Counted from the stretch's first letter, positions 1-6,598 are shown. The stretch is 10,481 nucleotides of DNA from Lachnospiraceae bacterium (GCA_028694115.1 JAQUUB010000132.1:1-10481), one strand, 5' to 3'. A program made the numbers and translations. The notes: generated by a model not told the origin, from the letters alone.

Positions 1-33
1 GCGGAGTAACAATAGAACATGCCAGTTAAAGAA

Positions 34-59
34 TGCACCCATGCTGGCGCATGGGTGTA
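34..59. repeat. GC-rich hairpin near the window start
   Basis: A perfect 9-bp inverted repeat, CACCCATGC at 36-44 and GCATGGGTG at 49-57, closes a TGGC loop; a G-T and a T-A pair extend it to 34-59. No T-tract follows, so it is not an ordinary intrinsic terminator. The words GCATGGGTG and CCAGCATGGG resemble the first stem of class C group II introns, but the palindrome makes strand assignment ambiguous and the rest of domain I is not recognisable. The hairpin is clear; its function is unknown. Confidence 0.5.
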
Positions 60-75
60 CAAAGTGGTCTTAAGT

Positions 76-452
<377 letters not shown>

Positions 453-475
<23 letters not shown>

Positions 476-956
476 ACATGGCCCATCAAGATGTGATGCT
501 CCTACAGTTGGGGAAACGGAACTTCAAGAGGCTGTGGTAAAAGCCATTAATATGGCACTTGGTGGCAATGATGATATGCTAGTAGCTTTAGAGCAGAATA
601 TTGCATCGGTACTTGCTTTGGAAGATGAAGGGTCTATTGAAAGCATCAATGCTAAATTGGAAGAATTGCAAAAGGAACTGTTGAAACGAGCAAATGCTAA
701 ACTGGATTATAATGACCTTGCTGATGAGATAGACCGTTTACGAGAACTAAAGCAGAATGCTATGGCAGAGAATGCGGAAAGAGAAGGATTGAAACAGCGA
801 ATTGCTGAGATGCAGGAGTTTCTTGCAGAGCAGAAGGAGCAGATAGAAGAATATGATGAATCCCTTGTGAGGCGAATGGTTGAAAAGGTAACGGTTTATG
901 AGGAGAAATTCATAGTGGAGTTCAAATCTGGTACGAGCGTGGATGTGGAGAGATAA
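453..956 (+). pseudogene. C-terminal remnant of a large serine recombinase
   Basis: The frame opens at 453 after a stop at 450-452 and reads CTRVEHGPSRCDAPTV, the second half of the recombinase zinc-ribbon region. It continues through EAVVKAINMALGG, a long coiled-coil stretch rich in E, K and L (about 590-850), and the typical C-terminal strand block VRRMVEKVTVYEEKFIVEF, ending at TAA 954-956. Large serine recombinases are about 500-560 residues, with a catalytic serine in the N-terminal resolvase domain. That domain and the first zinc cysteines are absent, so this piece cannot catalyse recombination. Translation could begin only at a GTG at 534 or similar, with no good ribosome site. The upstream boundary is the junction with the helicase remnant. 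The assignment as a recombinase C-terminus is secure; the parent element is unknown. Confidence 0.85.
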
Positions 957-961
957 TGAAG

Positions 962-993
962 ACGAGAGACTCCTAATAAGGGTTTCTCGTTTT
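962..993 (+). terminator. Intrinsic terminator after the recombinase remnant
   Basis: Left arm 962-974 (ACGAGAGACTCCT) pairs with right arm 979-990 (AGGGTTTCTCGT) around an AATA loop, with one G-T pair and one bulged T, and is followed by TTTT at 990-993. It lies six bases after the recombinase stop and would insulate the downstream promoter. Confidence 0.75.
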
Positions 994-1032
994 AATGTTT
1001 ATAGAAAATTTAAAGAATGCATCCCCAAAAAG

Positions 1033-1054
1033 ATATTGACACTGTGTCAGAATA
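1033..1054. promoter_or_regulatory. TetR operator 1, overlapping the -35 box
   Basis: A 13-bp palindrome TGACACTGTGTCA at 1037-1049 sits in a 22-bp unit that recurs at 1069-1090 with only the central base changed (T here, A there). Short GTGTCA-type palindromes are common operators for TetR-family repressors, and a TetR gene is second in the operon. Binding here would cover the TTGACA at 1036-1041. The palindrome is seen; which protein binds it is inferred. Confidence 0.8.
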
Positions 1055-1066
1055 GTAGCATATTAT
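1036..1066 (+). promoter_or_regulatory. Promoter of the TetR-controlled redox operon
   Basis: A perfect -35 TTGACA lies at 1036-1041. The best -10 candidates are CATATT at 1059-1064 (17-bp spacing) and TATTAT at 1061-1066 (19-bp spacing). Transcription would start near 1070-1074, inside the second operator. A second TTGACA at 1072-1077 is part of that operator; any -10 for it would fall against the ribosome site at 1100-1105, so it is unlikely to be used. Confidence 0.65.
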
Positions 1067-1068
1067 GT

Positions 1069-1090
1069 ATATTGACACAGTGTCAGAATA
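1069..1090. promoter_or_regulatory. TetR operator 2, at the transcription start
   Basis: Second copy of the operator unit, with palindrome TGACACAGTGTCA at 1073-1085, centred 36 bp from the first. It lies downstream of the -10 box, so a bound repressor would cover the start site. Confidence 0.8.
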
Positions 1091-1111
1091 AAAGAATACA
1101 GGAGGCCAATC

Positions 1112-1660
1112 ATGAAGAAAAATATCGGAACAGCATTATCATTATACCCTACTCCAGTTACTGTAATCGGAGCAATGGATGGTGAAAAACCAACCTGGAC
1201 ATTGGTAGCACATATCGGAATCATCGGACATGACAGAGTATTGGTGAGTCTTGCAGCCCCTCATCATATCAACCATTTAATCAAGGAAAGAAACAAACTC
1301 TCTATCAATATTGTTGACGAGAAGATGCTCCCAAAAGCTGATTATGTTGGTTCTGTCAGTGGATCAAAGGTTGATAAATCCAGCGTTTTTGATTTTGAAC
1401 TTGGTACAGAAGGTACACCAATTATTAAAGCAGCACCACTTACTATAGAGTGCAAGGTGGAAGATATCTACAACACACCAAATTTTGAGTCTTTTATCTG
1501 CTCAATCAGCGGAACCTATGTGGAAGAAGAACATTTGAACGCAGATGGGAAAGTGAATTATAACACATTAAAGCCAGTGCTATTTGAATTCCCTACTTAT
1601 GAGTATTTGAGGACAGGCGAAGTCCTTGGAAAATGTTTATCGTTTAAAAAAGAAGACTAA
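1112..1660 (+). CDS. Flavin reductase family protein (FMN-binding split barrel)
   Basis: This 182-residue cytosolic protein belongs to the flavin reductase-like/flavoredoxin family, which binds FMN and moves electrons between reduced nicotinamide or ferredoxin-type donors and flavin or other acceptors. Features seen are the N-terminal LYPTPVTVIGA strand, the block VLVSLAAPHHINHLIKERNKLSINIV (about residues 45-70), the GSVSGSKVDKS turn (about 80-90) and the late EVLGKCLSF strand. The length is normal for the family. AGGAGG at 1100-1105, six bases before the ATG, fixes the start. It is the first gene after the operator-bearing promoter and lies 18 bp before the TetR gene, so it should be repressed by it. 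The physiological acceptor is unknown; the family call is firm, the substrate is not. Confidence 0.85.
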   Translation: MKKNIGTALSLYPTPVTVIGAMDGEKPTWTLVAHIGIIGHDRVLVSLAAPHHINHLIKERNKLSINIVDEKMLPKADYVGSVSGSKVDKSSVFDFELGTEGTPIIKAAPLTIECKVEDIYNTPNFESFICSISGTYVEEEHLNADGKVNYNTLKPVLFEFPTYEYLRTGEVLGKCLSFKKED

Positions 1661-1678
1661 GAAAGAGAGATAGAGATA

Positions 1679-2311
1679 ATGCCAAAAGGTTCACCTGAAC
1701 TCACGAATGCTAGAAAAGAAGAAATTATAAAGGCGTGTGAGCAGCTCTATAAAGAAGTGGGTTTTAAGGATGTTACGTTAAAGGAAATCGGAAAGGTTAC
1801 TTCCTTTACCAGAACATCAATCTATAACTACTTTCAGACCAAAGAAGAAATCTTTCTGGAGCTGTTAAAAAGAGAATATGAATTATGGATTGAAGAATTA
1901 CAGCAGATTGAAGATGAGAACGAAAAACTATCTGTAGAAAAAGTGGCAGATAAAATTGCTTTGAGTCTGGAACACAGAGAACAGCTGTTGAAAATCATGT
2001 CTATGAATATGTATGACATGGAAGCAAACAGCCGGATGGAAAATCTGGTGGATTTCAAAAAAATGTATGGTAAATCCTTGCAGACAATGCTGAGCTGCAT
2101 CGGAAAGTTTTTTCCAAGAGTCGGGATAAAAGAGAGACAGCAGTTTATTTATCAGTTTTTCCCTTTCATATACGGGATTTATCCATACACAATGGTAACA
2201 GAGAAACAGAAGGAAGCGATGAAGGAAGCGAGAGTGGATTATTCCTATCAGTCAATCTATGAGATTACTTATCAATGCCTCATCCAGCTTCTTTCGGCAT
2301 TAGAAAAATAA
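1679..2311 (+). CDS. TetR/AcrR family transcriptional repressor
   Basis: A 210-residue one-component regulator. The N-terminal DNA-binding domain (about residues 10-60) includes KEEIIKACEQLYKEVGFKDVTL followed by the recognition helix SFTRTSIYNYFQTKEEIF, the typical TetR signature. The remaining 150 residues are helical and form the ligand-binding and dimer domain, with three cysteines (in KACEQ, LSCIG and YQCLI). The gene lies inside the operon, between the flavin reductase and an aldo/keto reductase, 13 bp before the latter. The two palindromes at the operon promoter are the obvious target, giving autorepression with relief by an unknown small molecule. Only a weak purine-rich ribosome site (GAAAGAGAG, 1661-1669) precedes the ATG, consistent with low repressor output. 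The family is certain; the inducer is not known. Confidence 0.9.
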   Translation: MPKGSPELTNARKEEIIKACEQLYKEVGFKDVTLKEIGKVTSFTRTSIYNYFQTKEEIFLELLKREYELWIEELQQIEDENEKLSVEKVADKIALSLEHREQLLKIMSMNMYDMEANSRMENLVDFKKMYGKSLQTMLSCIGKFFPRVGIKERQQFIYQFFPFIYGIYPYTMVTEKQKEAMKEARVDYSYQSIYEITYQCLIQLLSALEK

Positions 2312-2324
2312 TGGAGGTATTAAA

Positions 2325-3254
2325 ATGAACACACCTAAAATAGCAATGGGCGCATGGGCCTGGGGCGATAAAGACGGATATTTTGGAAATACAATGACCA
2401 GTGAGGAATTCAGACATATCTTTATGGAGTCTCTGAAAAAAGGTTTGAATCTCTGGGATACAGCAACTGCATATTCAAATGGAGAATCAGAGAAAATCCT
2501 TGGTGGATTTGTAAATGAAGCTGGAAGAGAAAGTGTAATAGTATCCACGAAGTTTACTCCTCAAATGGCAGCAATGTACGATGACAGTGTGGAAAAGATG
2601 TGTGATGCAAGTCTTGAACGAATGGGACTTGATTATATCGATATTTATTGGATTCATAATCCTATTGGTGCGCCGGAATATACAAAACAGCTGGTTACTC
2701 TTCTTGAAAGTGGAAAAGTAAAAACAGTAGGTGTATCGAATCATAATCTTACTCAAATCAAAGAAGCCGATGCAATCTTAAAGAAATCAGGATACAGAGT
2801 ATCTGCCGTTCAAAATCATTTCAGTTTGATGAACCGTTCTTCTGTGGATTCTGGAATTCTTGCATATTGCAAGGAAAATGATATTACATTTTATGGTTAT
2901 ATGACATTGGAACAGGGGGCGCTGTCAGGGAAATATGATGCTGCACATCCATTCCCAGCAGGAAGTGCAAGAGCTTCTGTGTTTAATCCAATAATGGATA
3001 AAATTGAAGTGATTACCGCAGAAATGAAAATAGTTGCTGATACTCATGGTGTATCAGTTGCACAGATTGCCACCGCCTATGCTGTATCAAAAGGCATTCT
3101 GCCAATCGTAGGCGTAACGAAGATGTATCAGGTGGAAGAAGCTGCGACAACAGCTGAAATCAAATTGAGTGTAAAAGAAGTTGCAGGACTTGAAGCTGCG
3201 GCTGATAGCACAGGTATTGAGTCTATTCAGTTTTGGGAAAACAAAATGGAATAA
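2325..3254 (+). CDS. Aldo/keto reductase (first copy)
   Basis: A 309-residue TIM-barrel oxidoreductase using NAD(P)H to reduce carbonyl groups of aldehydes, ketones or quinones. The catalytic tetrad is complete: Asp45 and Tyr50 in LWDTATAYSNGESE, Lys76 in VSTKF, and His111 in YIDIYWIHNP. Later barrel strands include VGVSNHNL and QNHFSLMNR, and the cofactor end has ILPIVGVTK. GGAGG at 2313-2317 precedes the ATG by seven bases. It lies 13 bp after the TetR gene and 22 bp before a flavodoxin. It is clearly different from the second aldo/keto reductase at 4398, so the two are not a recent duplication and probably have different substrates. The substrate is not predictable from sequence alone. Confidence 0.88.
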   Translation: MNTPKIAMGAWAWGDKDGYFGNTMTSEEFRHIFMESLKKGLNLWDTATAYSNGESEKILGGFVNEAGRESVIVSTKFTPQMAAMYDDSVEKMCDASLERMGLDYIDIYWIHNPIGAPEYTKQLVTLLESGKVKTVGVSNHNLTQIKEADAILKKSGYRVSAVQNHFSLMNRSSVDSGILAYCKENDITFYGYMTLEQGALSGKYDAAHPFPAGSARASVFNPIMDKIEVITAEMKIVADTHGVSVAQIATAYAVSKGILPIVGVTKMYQVEEAATTAEIKLSVKEVAGLEAAADSTGIESIQFWENKME

Positions 3255-3276
3255 AGCATTTTGGGGAGGTATCTGA

Positions 3277-3753
3277 ATGAATAAAATATTAGTATCCTGC
3301 TTTAGTGCAAGCGGAACAACAGAAGCAAAGGCGAAAAAACTGGCAGAAGCAATTCAAGCTGATTATTATGCCATCAAGCCGGAAGTTCCTTATACAAGGG
3401 CAGATCTTGACTGGATGAATAAAAAGTCCAGAAGTTCTGTTGAGATGGCAGATAAAAACTTCCGTCCTGCACTTGCGGATACAAATGCAAATGTAGAACG
3501 GTATGGCACTATTTTCATTGGGTTTCCAATTTGGTGGTATGTTGCACCGACGATTATCAATACATTTTTAGAGAGTTACGATTTTTCCGGAAAGAAGATT
3601 GTCCTTTTTGCGACATCCGGAGGAAGTGGTTTTGGAAGAACCTTAGAAAGCCTAAAAGGTTCAGTTCCTACGGATGCACAGATTATGGAAGGTAAACTTC
3701 TAAATGGAAAACAGACAACGGAAGAGTTAAAGACTTTTCTGCACTATGTTTAA
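3277..3753 (+). CDS. Flavodoxin (flavodoxin_4-like)
   Basis: A 158-residue FMN-binding electron carrier. The phosphate-binding loop SASGTTE is at residues 10-16 after strand KILVSCF. The middle has the family motif [20 protein letters not shown] and then [20 protein letters not shown], which forms the second flavin-binding loop. The end, [17 protein letters not shown], is the usual last helix, so the protein appears complete. GGGGAGG at 3263-3269 precedes the ATG by seven bases. It stands between two reductase genes and may supply electrons to one of its neighbours, or itself act as an NAD(P)H-linked quinone reductase as some members do. It is followed by 80 bp without an intact gene, which contains a flavodoxin-like tail in the same frame. 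Confidence 0.87.
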   Translation: MNKILVSCFSASGTTEAKAKKLAEAIQADYYAIKPEVPYTRADLDWMNKKSRSSVEMADKNFRPALADTNANVERYGTIFIGFPIWWYVAPTIINTFLESYDFSGKKIVLFATSGGSGFGRTLESLKGSVPTDAQIMEGKLLNGKQTTEELKTFLHYV

Positions 3754-3816
3754 AAAGAAAGATTGTCTGAGGATGTATCTACGTGGCTGAAAATCAATGG
3801 AATCACTACTGAGTAG
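3754..3816 (+). pseudogene. Possible flavodoxin C-terminal tail
   Basis: Directly after the flavodoxin TAA (3751-3753), in the same frame, 20 codons read KERLSEDVSTWLKINGITTE and stop at TAG 3814-3816. The shape SEDVSTWLKINGI is like the last helix of flavodoxins, which commonly end in an E-V-x-x-W-L-x-x-x-G-I pattern. Because the upstream protein already has its own C-terminal helix, this may be the end of a second flavodoxin lost by deletion. It is too short to be sure. Confidence 0.35.
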
Positions 3817-3833
3817 AAAACAGGAGGAAGTTC

Positions 3834-4367
3834 ATGAAAATCATAATATTACAAGGAAGCCCTAACAAGAATGGGTCAACAGCTATCTTAACAAAGAAAT
3901 TCACAACTGGTGCCCAAGACGCTGGTCATAGTGTTAAGCAGTTCGATGTGGATAAGATGAACATCAACCCCTGTACTGGCTGCGTTGCCTGCGGTTATGA
4001 AGGGCCCTGCGTGCAGAAAGATGATAATCAGATCATTCGTGAGGAAATTCTAAATGCAGATATGATTGTATTTGCTACACCGCTTTACTATTACGGTATG
4101 TCTGCACAGCTAAAAACCGTCATTGATCGTTTCTGTGCATATAATTCCAGTATCACAGGGAAACACATGAAGTCAGCTCTCCTTACCGTGGCATGGAATA
4201 ACGATAATTGGACATTCGATGCACTGGAAAGCCATTATAAGACATTGGTTAGATATTTAAAGCTGGATGACAAAGGAATGGTTCTTGGAAAAGGTTGTGG
4301 AAGTCCGCCCATGACAAAACAGACACAGTACCACGAAATGGCATATGATTTGGGAAGATACTTATAA
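3834..4367 (+). CDS. NADPH-dependent FMN reductase-like iron-sulfur flavoprotein
   Basis: A 177-residue flavodoxin-fold protein. The N-terminus IIILQGSPNKNGST (residues 3-16) is the FMN phosphate-binding loop of the FMN_red family. Residues 47-59, CTGCVACGYEGPC, have cysteines at 47, 50, 53 and 59. This C-x2-C-x2-C-x5-C spacing fits the compact motif that binds a 4Fe-4S cluster in archaeal and clostridial iron-sulfur flavoproteins. ATPLYYYGMSAQLKTVIDR (about 80-100) is the conserved flavin-side loop. The protein probably passes single electrons between the cluster and FMN, and related proteins reduce oxygen, peroxide or quinones. AGGAGGA at 3822-3828 fixes the start. It is slightly short of the usual 180-210 residues but looks complete. 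Confidence 0.87.
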   Translation: MKIIILQGSPNKNGSTAILTKKFTTGAQDAGHSVKQFDVDKMNINPCTGCVACGYEGPCVQKDDNQIIREEILNADMIVFATPLYYYGMSAQLKTVIDRFCAYNSSITGKHMKSALLTVAWNNDNWTFDALESHYKTLVRYLKLDDKGMVLGKGCGSPPMTKQTQYHEMAYDLGRYL

Positions 4368-4380
4368 AACAGCTTTGATG

Positions 4381-4388
4381 AAAGGAAG
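4381..4388 (+). promoter_or_regulatory. Ribosome binding site deciding the start of the second aldo/keto reductase
   Basis: AAAGGAAG ends directly against an ATG at 4389 and is nine bases before the ATG at 4398. The spacing favours 4398, and the resulting N-terminus MKYSKLGKSDLTVS is the usual one for the family. Confidence 0.7.
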
Positions 4389-4397
4389 ATGCAATTT

Positions 4398-5408
4398 ATG
4401 AAATACAGTAAACTTGGAAAATCAGATTTAACAGTATCCCGTATCTGTATGGGTTGCATGGGTTTTGGAAACAGCACGATAGGACAGCACAGCTGGACAG
4501 TAGATGAGCAGCAGACAAGAGAAATCGTAAAATATGGCTTGGAGAAAGGCATCAATTTTTTTGACACTGCAATTGCTTATCAGAACGGAACCAGCGAACA
4601 ATTTCTGGGCAGAGCGTTAAGAGACTTCGCTAAGCGAGAAGATTATGTGATTGCCACTAAATTTTTGCCTCGCTCCCAAGCAGAGTTAGATACGGGTATC
4701 AGCGGACAGGAACATATTGAAAATTCCCTGAACCAAAGCCTTTCTAATCTTGGCATGGACTATGTGGATCTCTATATTTATCACATGTGGGATTATCACA
4801 CACCAATGGAAGAAATCATGGAAGGTCTTAACAATGTGGTTCGTGCTGGAAAGGCTCGCTATATTGGGATTTCCAACTGCTTTGCATGGCAGCTTGCAAA
4901 GGCAAATTTCTACGCCAGAGAGCATGGACTTACTGAATTTGTATCAATTCAGGGACATTACAATCTGATAGCCAGAGAGGAAGAACGTGAGATGGCTCCT
5001 TTCTGTTATGACCAGAATATAGCGATGACACCGTACAGTGCGTTAGCAGGCGGCAGATTGTCCAAACATCCAGGTGAAACCTCAAAGCGTCTGGAGGAAG
5101 ATGCTTATGCACGTCTGAAATATGATTCGACAGCCGATGCAGATGGAAAAATCATTGAACGTGTGGCGCAGCTTGCAGAAGAAAAAGGTGTTTCTATGAC
5201 TGAGGTTTCTCTGGCATGGTTGCTGACAAAAGTAACATCTGCCGTTGTTGGCGCAACGAAAAAGTCTCATATAGATGGCGCTGTAGGAGCGGTAGAGCTT
5301 ACTCTGTCCGAAGCAGAAATTGCTTATCTGGAAGAACTGTATGTGCCTCATGCCCTGGCAGGTGTTATGGCACAGAACGGAAAACAAAAGGCAGGAAATG
5401 TTGTATAA
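4398..5408 (+). CDS. Aldo/keto reductase (second copy)
   Basis: A 336-residue NAD(P)H-dependent aldo/keto reductase starting MKYSKLGKSDLTVSRICMGCMGFG, as in the YajO/YhdN-like branch. With the start at 4398 the tetrad is Asp56 and Tyr61 in FFDTAIAYQNGTSE, Lys88 in VIATKF, and His129 in VDLYIYHMWD. Cofactor-binding segments include YIGISNCF, MTPYSALAGGRL and VVGATKK near the end. An upstream in-frame ATG at 4389 would add three residues but sits hard against the Shine-Dalgarno sequence. The gene lies 30 bp after the iron-sulfur flavoprotein and 27 bp before the CMD-like gene. Probable role is carbonyl or aldehyde reduction in the cytosol; the substrate is unknown. Confidence 0.88.
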   Translation: MKYSKLGKSDLTVSRICMGCMGFGNSTIGQHSWTVDEQQTREIVKYGLEKGINFFDTAIAYQNGTSEQFLGRALRDFAKREDYVIATKFLPRSQAELDTGISGQEHIENSLNQSLSNLGMDYVDLYIYHMWDYHTPMEEIMEGLNNVVRAGKARYIGISNCFAWQLAKANFYAREHGLTEFVSIQGHYNLIAREEEREMAPFCYDQNIAMTPYSALAGGRLSKHPGETSKRLEEDAYARLKYDSTADADGKIIERVAQLAEEKGVSMTEVSLAWLLTKVTSAVVGATKKSHIDGAVGAVELTLSEAEIAYLEELYVPHALAGVMAQNGKQKAGNVV

Positions 5409-5435
5409 ATATAAAAAGAAAGCGAGGTATTTATT

Positions 5436-5759
5436 ATGGAAAAAATCGTACAGACAGCAGGAAGAAATGCACTTGGAGAATTTGCTCCGGAATTTGCACA
5501 TTACAATGATGATGTTCTTTTTGGAGAAAACTGGAACAACCAGGATATTGATGTAAAAACGAGAAGCATTATTACAGTAGTGGCACTCATGTCCTCTGGC
5601 ATCACAGATTCTTCATTAAAATACCACTTGCAGAATGCAAAAAATCACGGTGTAACAAAGAAAGAAATTGCCGCAATCATTACCCATGTTGCATTTTATG
5701 CAGGCTGGCCAAAAGGCTGGGCAGTATTTAATATGTCAAAAGAGGTATGGTTAGAGTAA
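5436..5759 (+). CDS. CMD family protein, probably the N-terminal half of a split CMD-cupin fusion
   Basis: A 107-residue helical protein of the gamma-carboxymuconolactone decarboxylase family. Family features are the RSIITVVALMSSG helix (about residues 44-56), the SLKYHLQNAKNHGVTKKEI segment (about 60-80) and HVAFYAGWPKGW near the end. It has no cysteine at all, so it lacks the CxxC pair of AhpD-type peroxidase partners and should be a decarboxylase- or lactonase-like member. GAGG at 5424-5427 precedes the ATG by eight bases. After its TAA (5757-5759) the same frame runs on without another stop into the cupin. Proteins of about 250 residues with this CMD plus cupin order are known as single chains, so this may be the front half of a gene broken by a nonsense mutation. 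As a free domain it could still fold. Confidence 0.82.
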   Translation: MEKIVQTAGRNALGEFAPEFAHYNDDVLFGENWNNQDIDVKTRSIITVVALMSSGITDSSLKYHLQNAKNHGVTKKEIAAIITHVAFYAGWPKGWAVFNMSKEVWLE

Positions 5760-5798
5760 ACGAATGCAGATGACGCAAAAGCAGCTCATGCAGCCGAA

Positions 5799-6197
5799 AT
5801 GGTATTTCCTATCGGTGAGCCGAATGTTGCATATGCACAGTATTTTGTTGGAGAAAGCTATCTTGCTCCAATTTCAACCACGCAGGAAGGCATCTTCAAT
5901 GTGACCTTTGAGCCGGGATGCCGTAACAACTGGCATGTTCATCATGCAGACAAAGGTGGCGGTCAGATTTTGATTTGTGTTGCAGGTCGTGGATACTATC
6001 AGGAATGGGGCAAAGATGCCGTAGAGATGAAGCCGGGGGATTGCATCAATATTCCGACTGGCGTTAAGCATTGGCACGGTGCAGCACCGGATTTCTGGTT
6101 CAGCCATCTGGCAGTTGAGGTTCCAGGAGAAAATGGTTCAAATGAATGGCTGGAGTCGGTTACCGATGAACAGTACGGAATATGCTGTAACAAGTAA
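5799..6197 (+). CDS. Cupin-domain protein, probably the C-terminal half of a split CMD-cupin fusion
   Basis: A small metal-binding beta-barrel of about 132 residues counted from the ATG at 5799. Cupin motif 1 is NNWHVHHADKGGGQ (two or three histidines plus Gln), followed by GRGYYQEWG; motif 2 is KPGDCINIPTGVKHWHGA, with two more histidines. These would hold Fe, Mn or Ni. No Shine-Dalgarno sequence precedes 5799. The frame is open right back to the CMD stop at 5757-5759, and the linker TNADDAKAAHAAEMVFPIGEP resembles the domain linker of fused proteins. So it may be translated weakly by coupling, by readthrough, or not at all. In fused homologues the cupin probably acts with the CMD domain on a small organic substrate. 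The domain call is firm; the expressed state is uncertain. Confidence 0.78.
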   Translation: MVFPIGEPNVAYAQYFVGESYLAPISTTQEGIFNVTFEPGCRNNWHVHHADKGGGQILICVAGRGYYQEWGKDAVEMKPGDCINIPTGVKHWHGAAPDFWFSHLAVEVPGENGSNEWLESVTDEQYGICCNK

Positions 6198-6238
6198 TAA
6201 AGAAATAACTTTTAGACTTCTTTTCAAATTTGTAAACA

Positions 6239-6402
6239 GAGAGGCGCATTGAAAAATCGTGCTTTTTCTTGAAGAACAGACTGAGCAGATATAAGAATAT
6301 GATGAATCCCTTATGAGACGAATGGTTGAAAAGGTAACGGTTTATGAGGAAAAGTTCTCGGTGAAATTCATGTCAGGAACAAGCGTGGATGTGGAAAGAT
6401 AA
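6239..6402 (+). pseudogene. Second recombinase 3'-end remnant, direct repeat of the first
   Basis: Frame 6262-6402 reads LFLEEQTEQI-stop-EYDESLMRRMVEKVTVYEEKF and ends in TSVDVER at TAA 6400-6402, closely matching the recombinase C-terminus at about 818-956. The central part (GAATATGATGAATCCCTT through GGTTTATGAGGA) is nearly identical in DNA, while the last 40 bases differ by many substitutions, so these are related but separate recombinases. A G-to-T change gives an in-frame TAA where the other copy has GAA, and a one-base loss near 6251-6257 shifts the frame of the ERRIE segment upstream. It is plainly nonfunctional. Confidence 0.85.
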
Positions 6403-6423
6403 AAGAATATGAAAAAACGGATA

Positions 6424-6455
6424 GCACCTTGCAAAAATGTAGGGTGTTTTCTTTT
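6424..6455 (+). terminator. Intrinsic terminator after the second recombinase remnant
   Basis: GCACCTTGC (6424-6432) pairs with GTAGGGTGT (6439-6447), with three G-T pairs, around a six-base loop, followed by the T-rich tract TTTTCTTTT to 6455. It lies about 20 bases after the remnant's stop, as the first terminator follows the first copy. Confidence 0.65.
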
Positions 6456-6560
6456 GCGCGCACCCAGCATGGCATAATCTAGTGGGTTAAAGGCCTTAGT
6501 CTGCTCTAGTAGTGGAAACCTTTCTCCTCCAAGGAGATGGTATGTCTTTTTACTAGGCTG
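6456..6560 (+). mobile_element. Possible 5' fragment of a class C group II intron
   Basis: The stretch begins GCGCGCACCCAGCATGG and goes on ATCTAGTGGGTTAAAGGCC, then CTCTAGTAGTGG. The order of words resembles the 5' part of domain I in class C group II introns, which starts GTGTGCCCGGCATGG and has TCTATAGGGTGAGAGTCCC. It starts immediately after an intrinsic terminator, the known insertion preference of class C introns. No reverse transcriptase, domain V or 3' end is present, and the GTGYG start is not intact, so it would be a relic. The resemblance is from memory and imperfect; the right boundary is arbitrary. Confidence 0.3.
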
Positions 6561-6573
6561 TGAAATGGAATAA

Positions 6574-6598
6574 TATTAGTTGCAAAGGAAACTGAATA
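6574..6598. promoter_or_regulatory. MarR operator 1 (imperfect), overlapping the -35 box
   Basis: The half-sites ATTAGTTGC and GAAACTGAAT around AAAG are an imperfect copy of the perfect palindrome at 6609-6636, offset by 37 bp. It covers the TTGCAA at 6580-6585, so binding would block RNA polymerase. Confidence 0.6.

Noticed and set aside
943..1185. 80-codon plus-strand open frame overlapping the promoter and the flavin reductase start
   Set aside because: It crosses the terminator and both operators, has no ribosome site, and its protein looks like random low-complexity sequence; the flavin reductase in another frame is well supported.
5082..5501. 139-codon minus-strand open frame under the second aldo/keto reductase
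   Set aside because: It lies antisense to well-supported genes, has no ribosome site and is rich in Cys, Phe and Ser as antisense shadows are.
5216..5556. Two alternative plus-strand frames across the aldo/keto reductase end and CMD start
   Set aside because: Their proteins show no family features and they cover genes with complete motifs in the main frame.
6203..6226. AAAGAA/TTCTTT inverted repeat after the cupin as the operon terminator
   Set aside because: A six-pair A/T-only stem with a 13-base loop would be too unstable; no good terminator for the first operon is seen before 6424.
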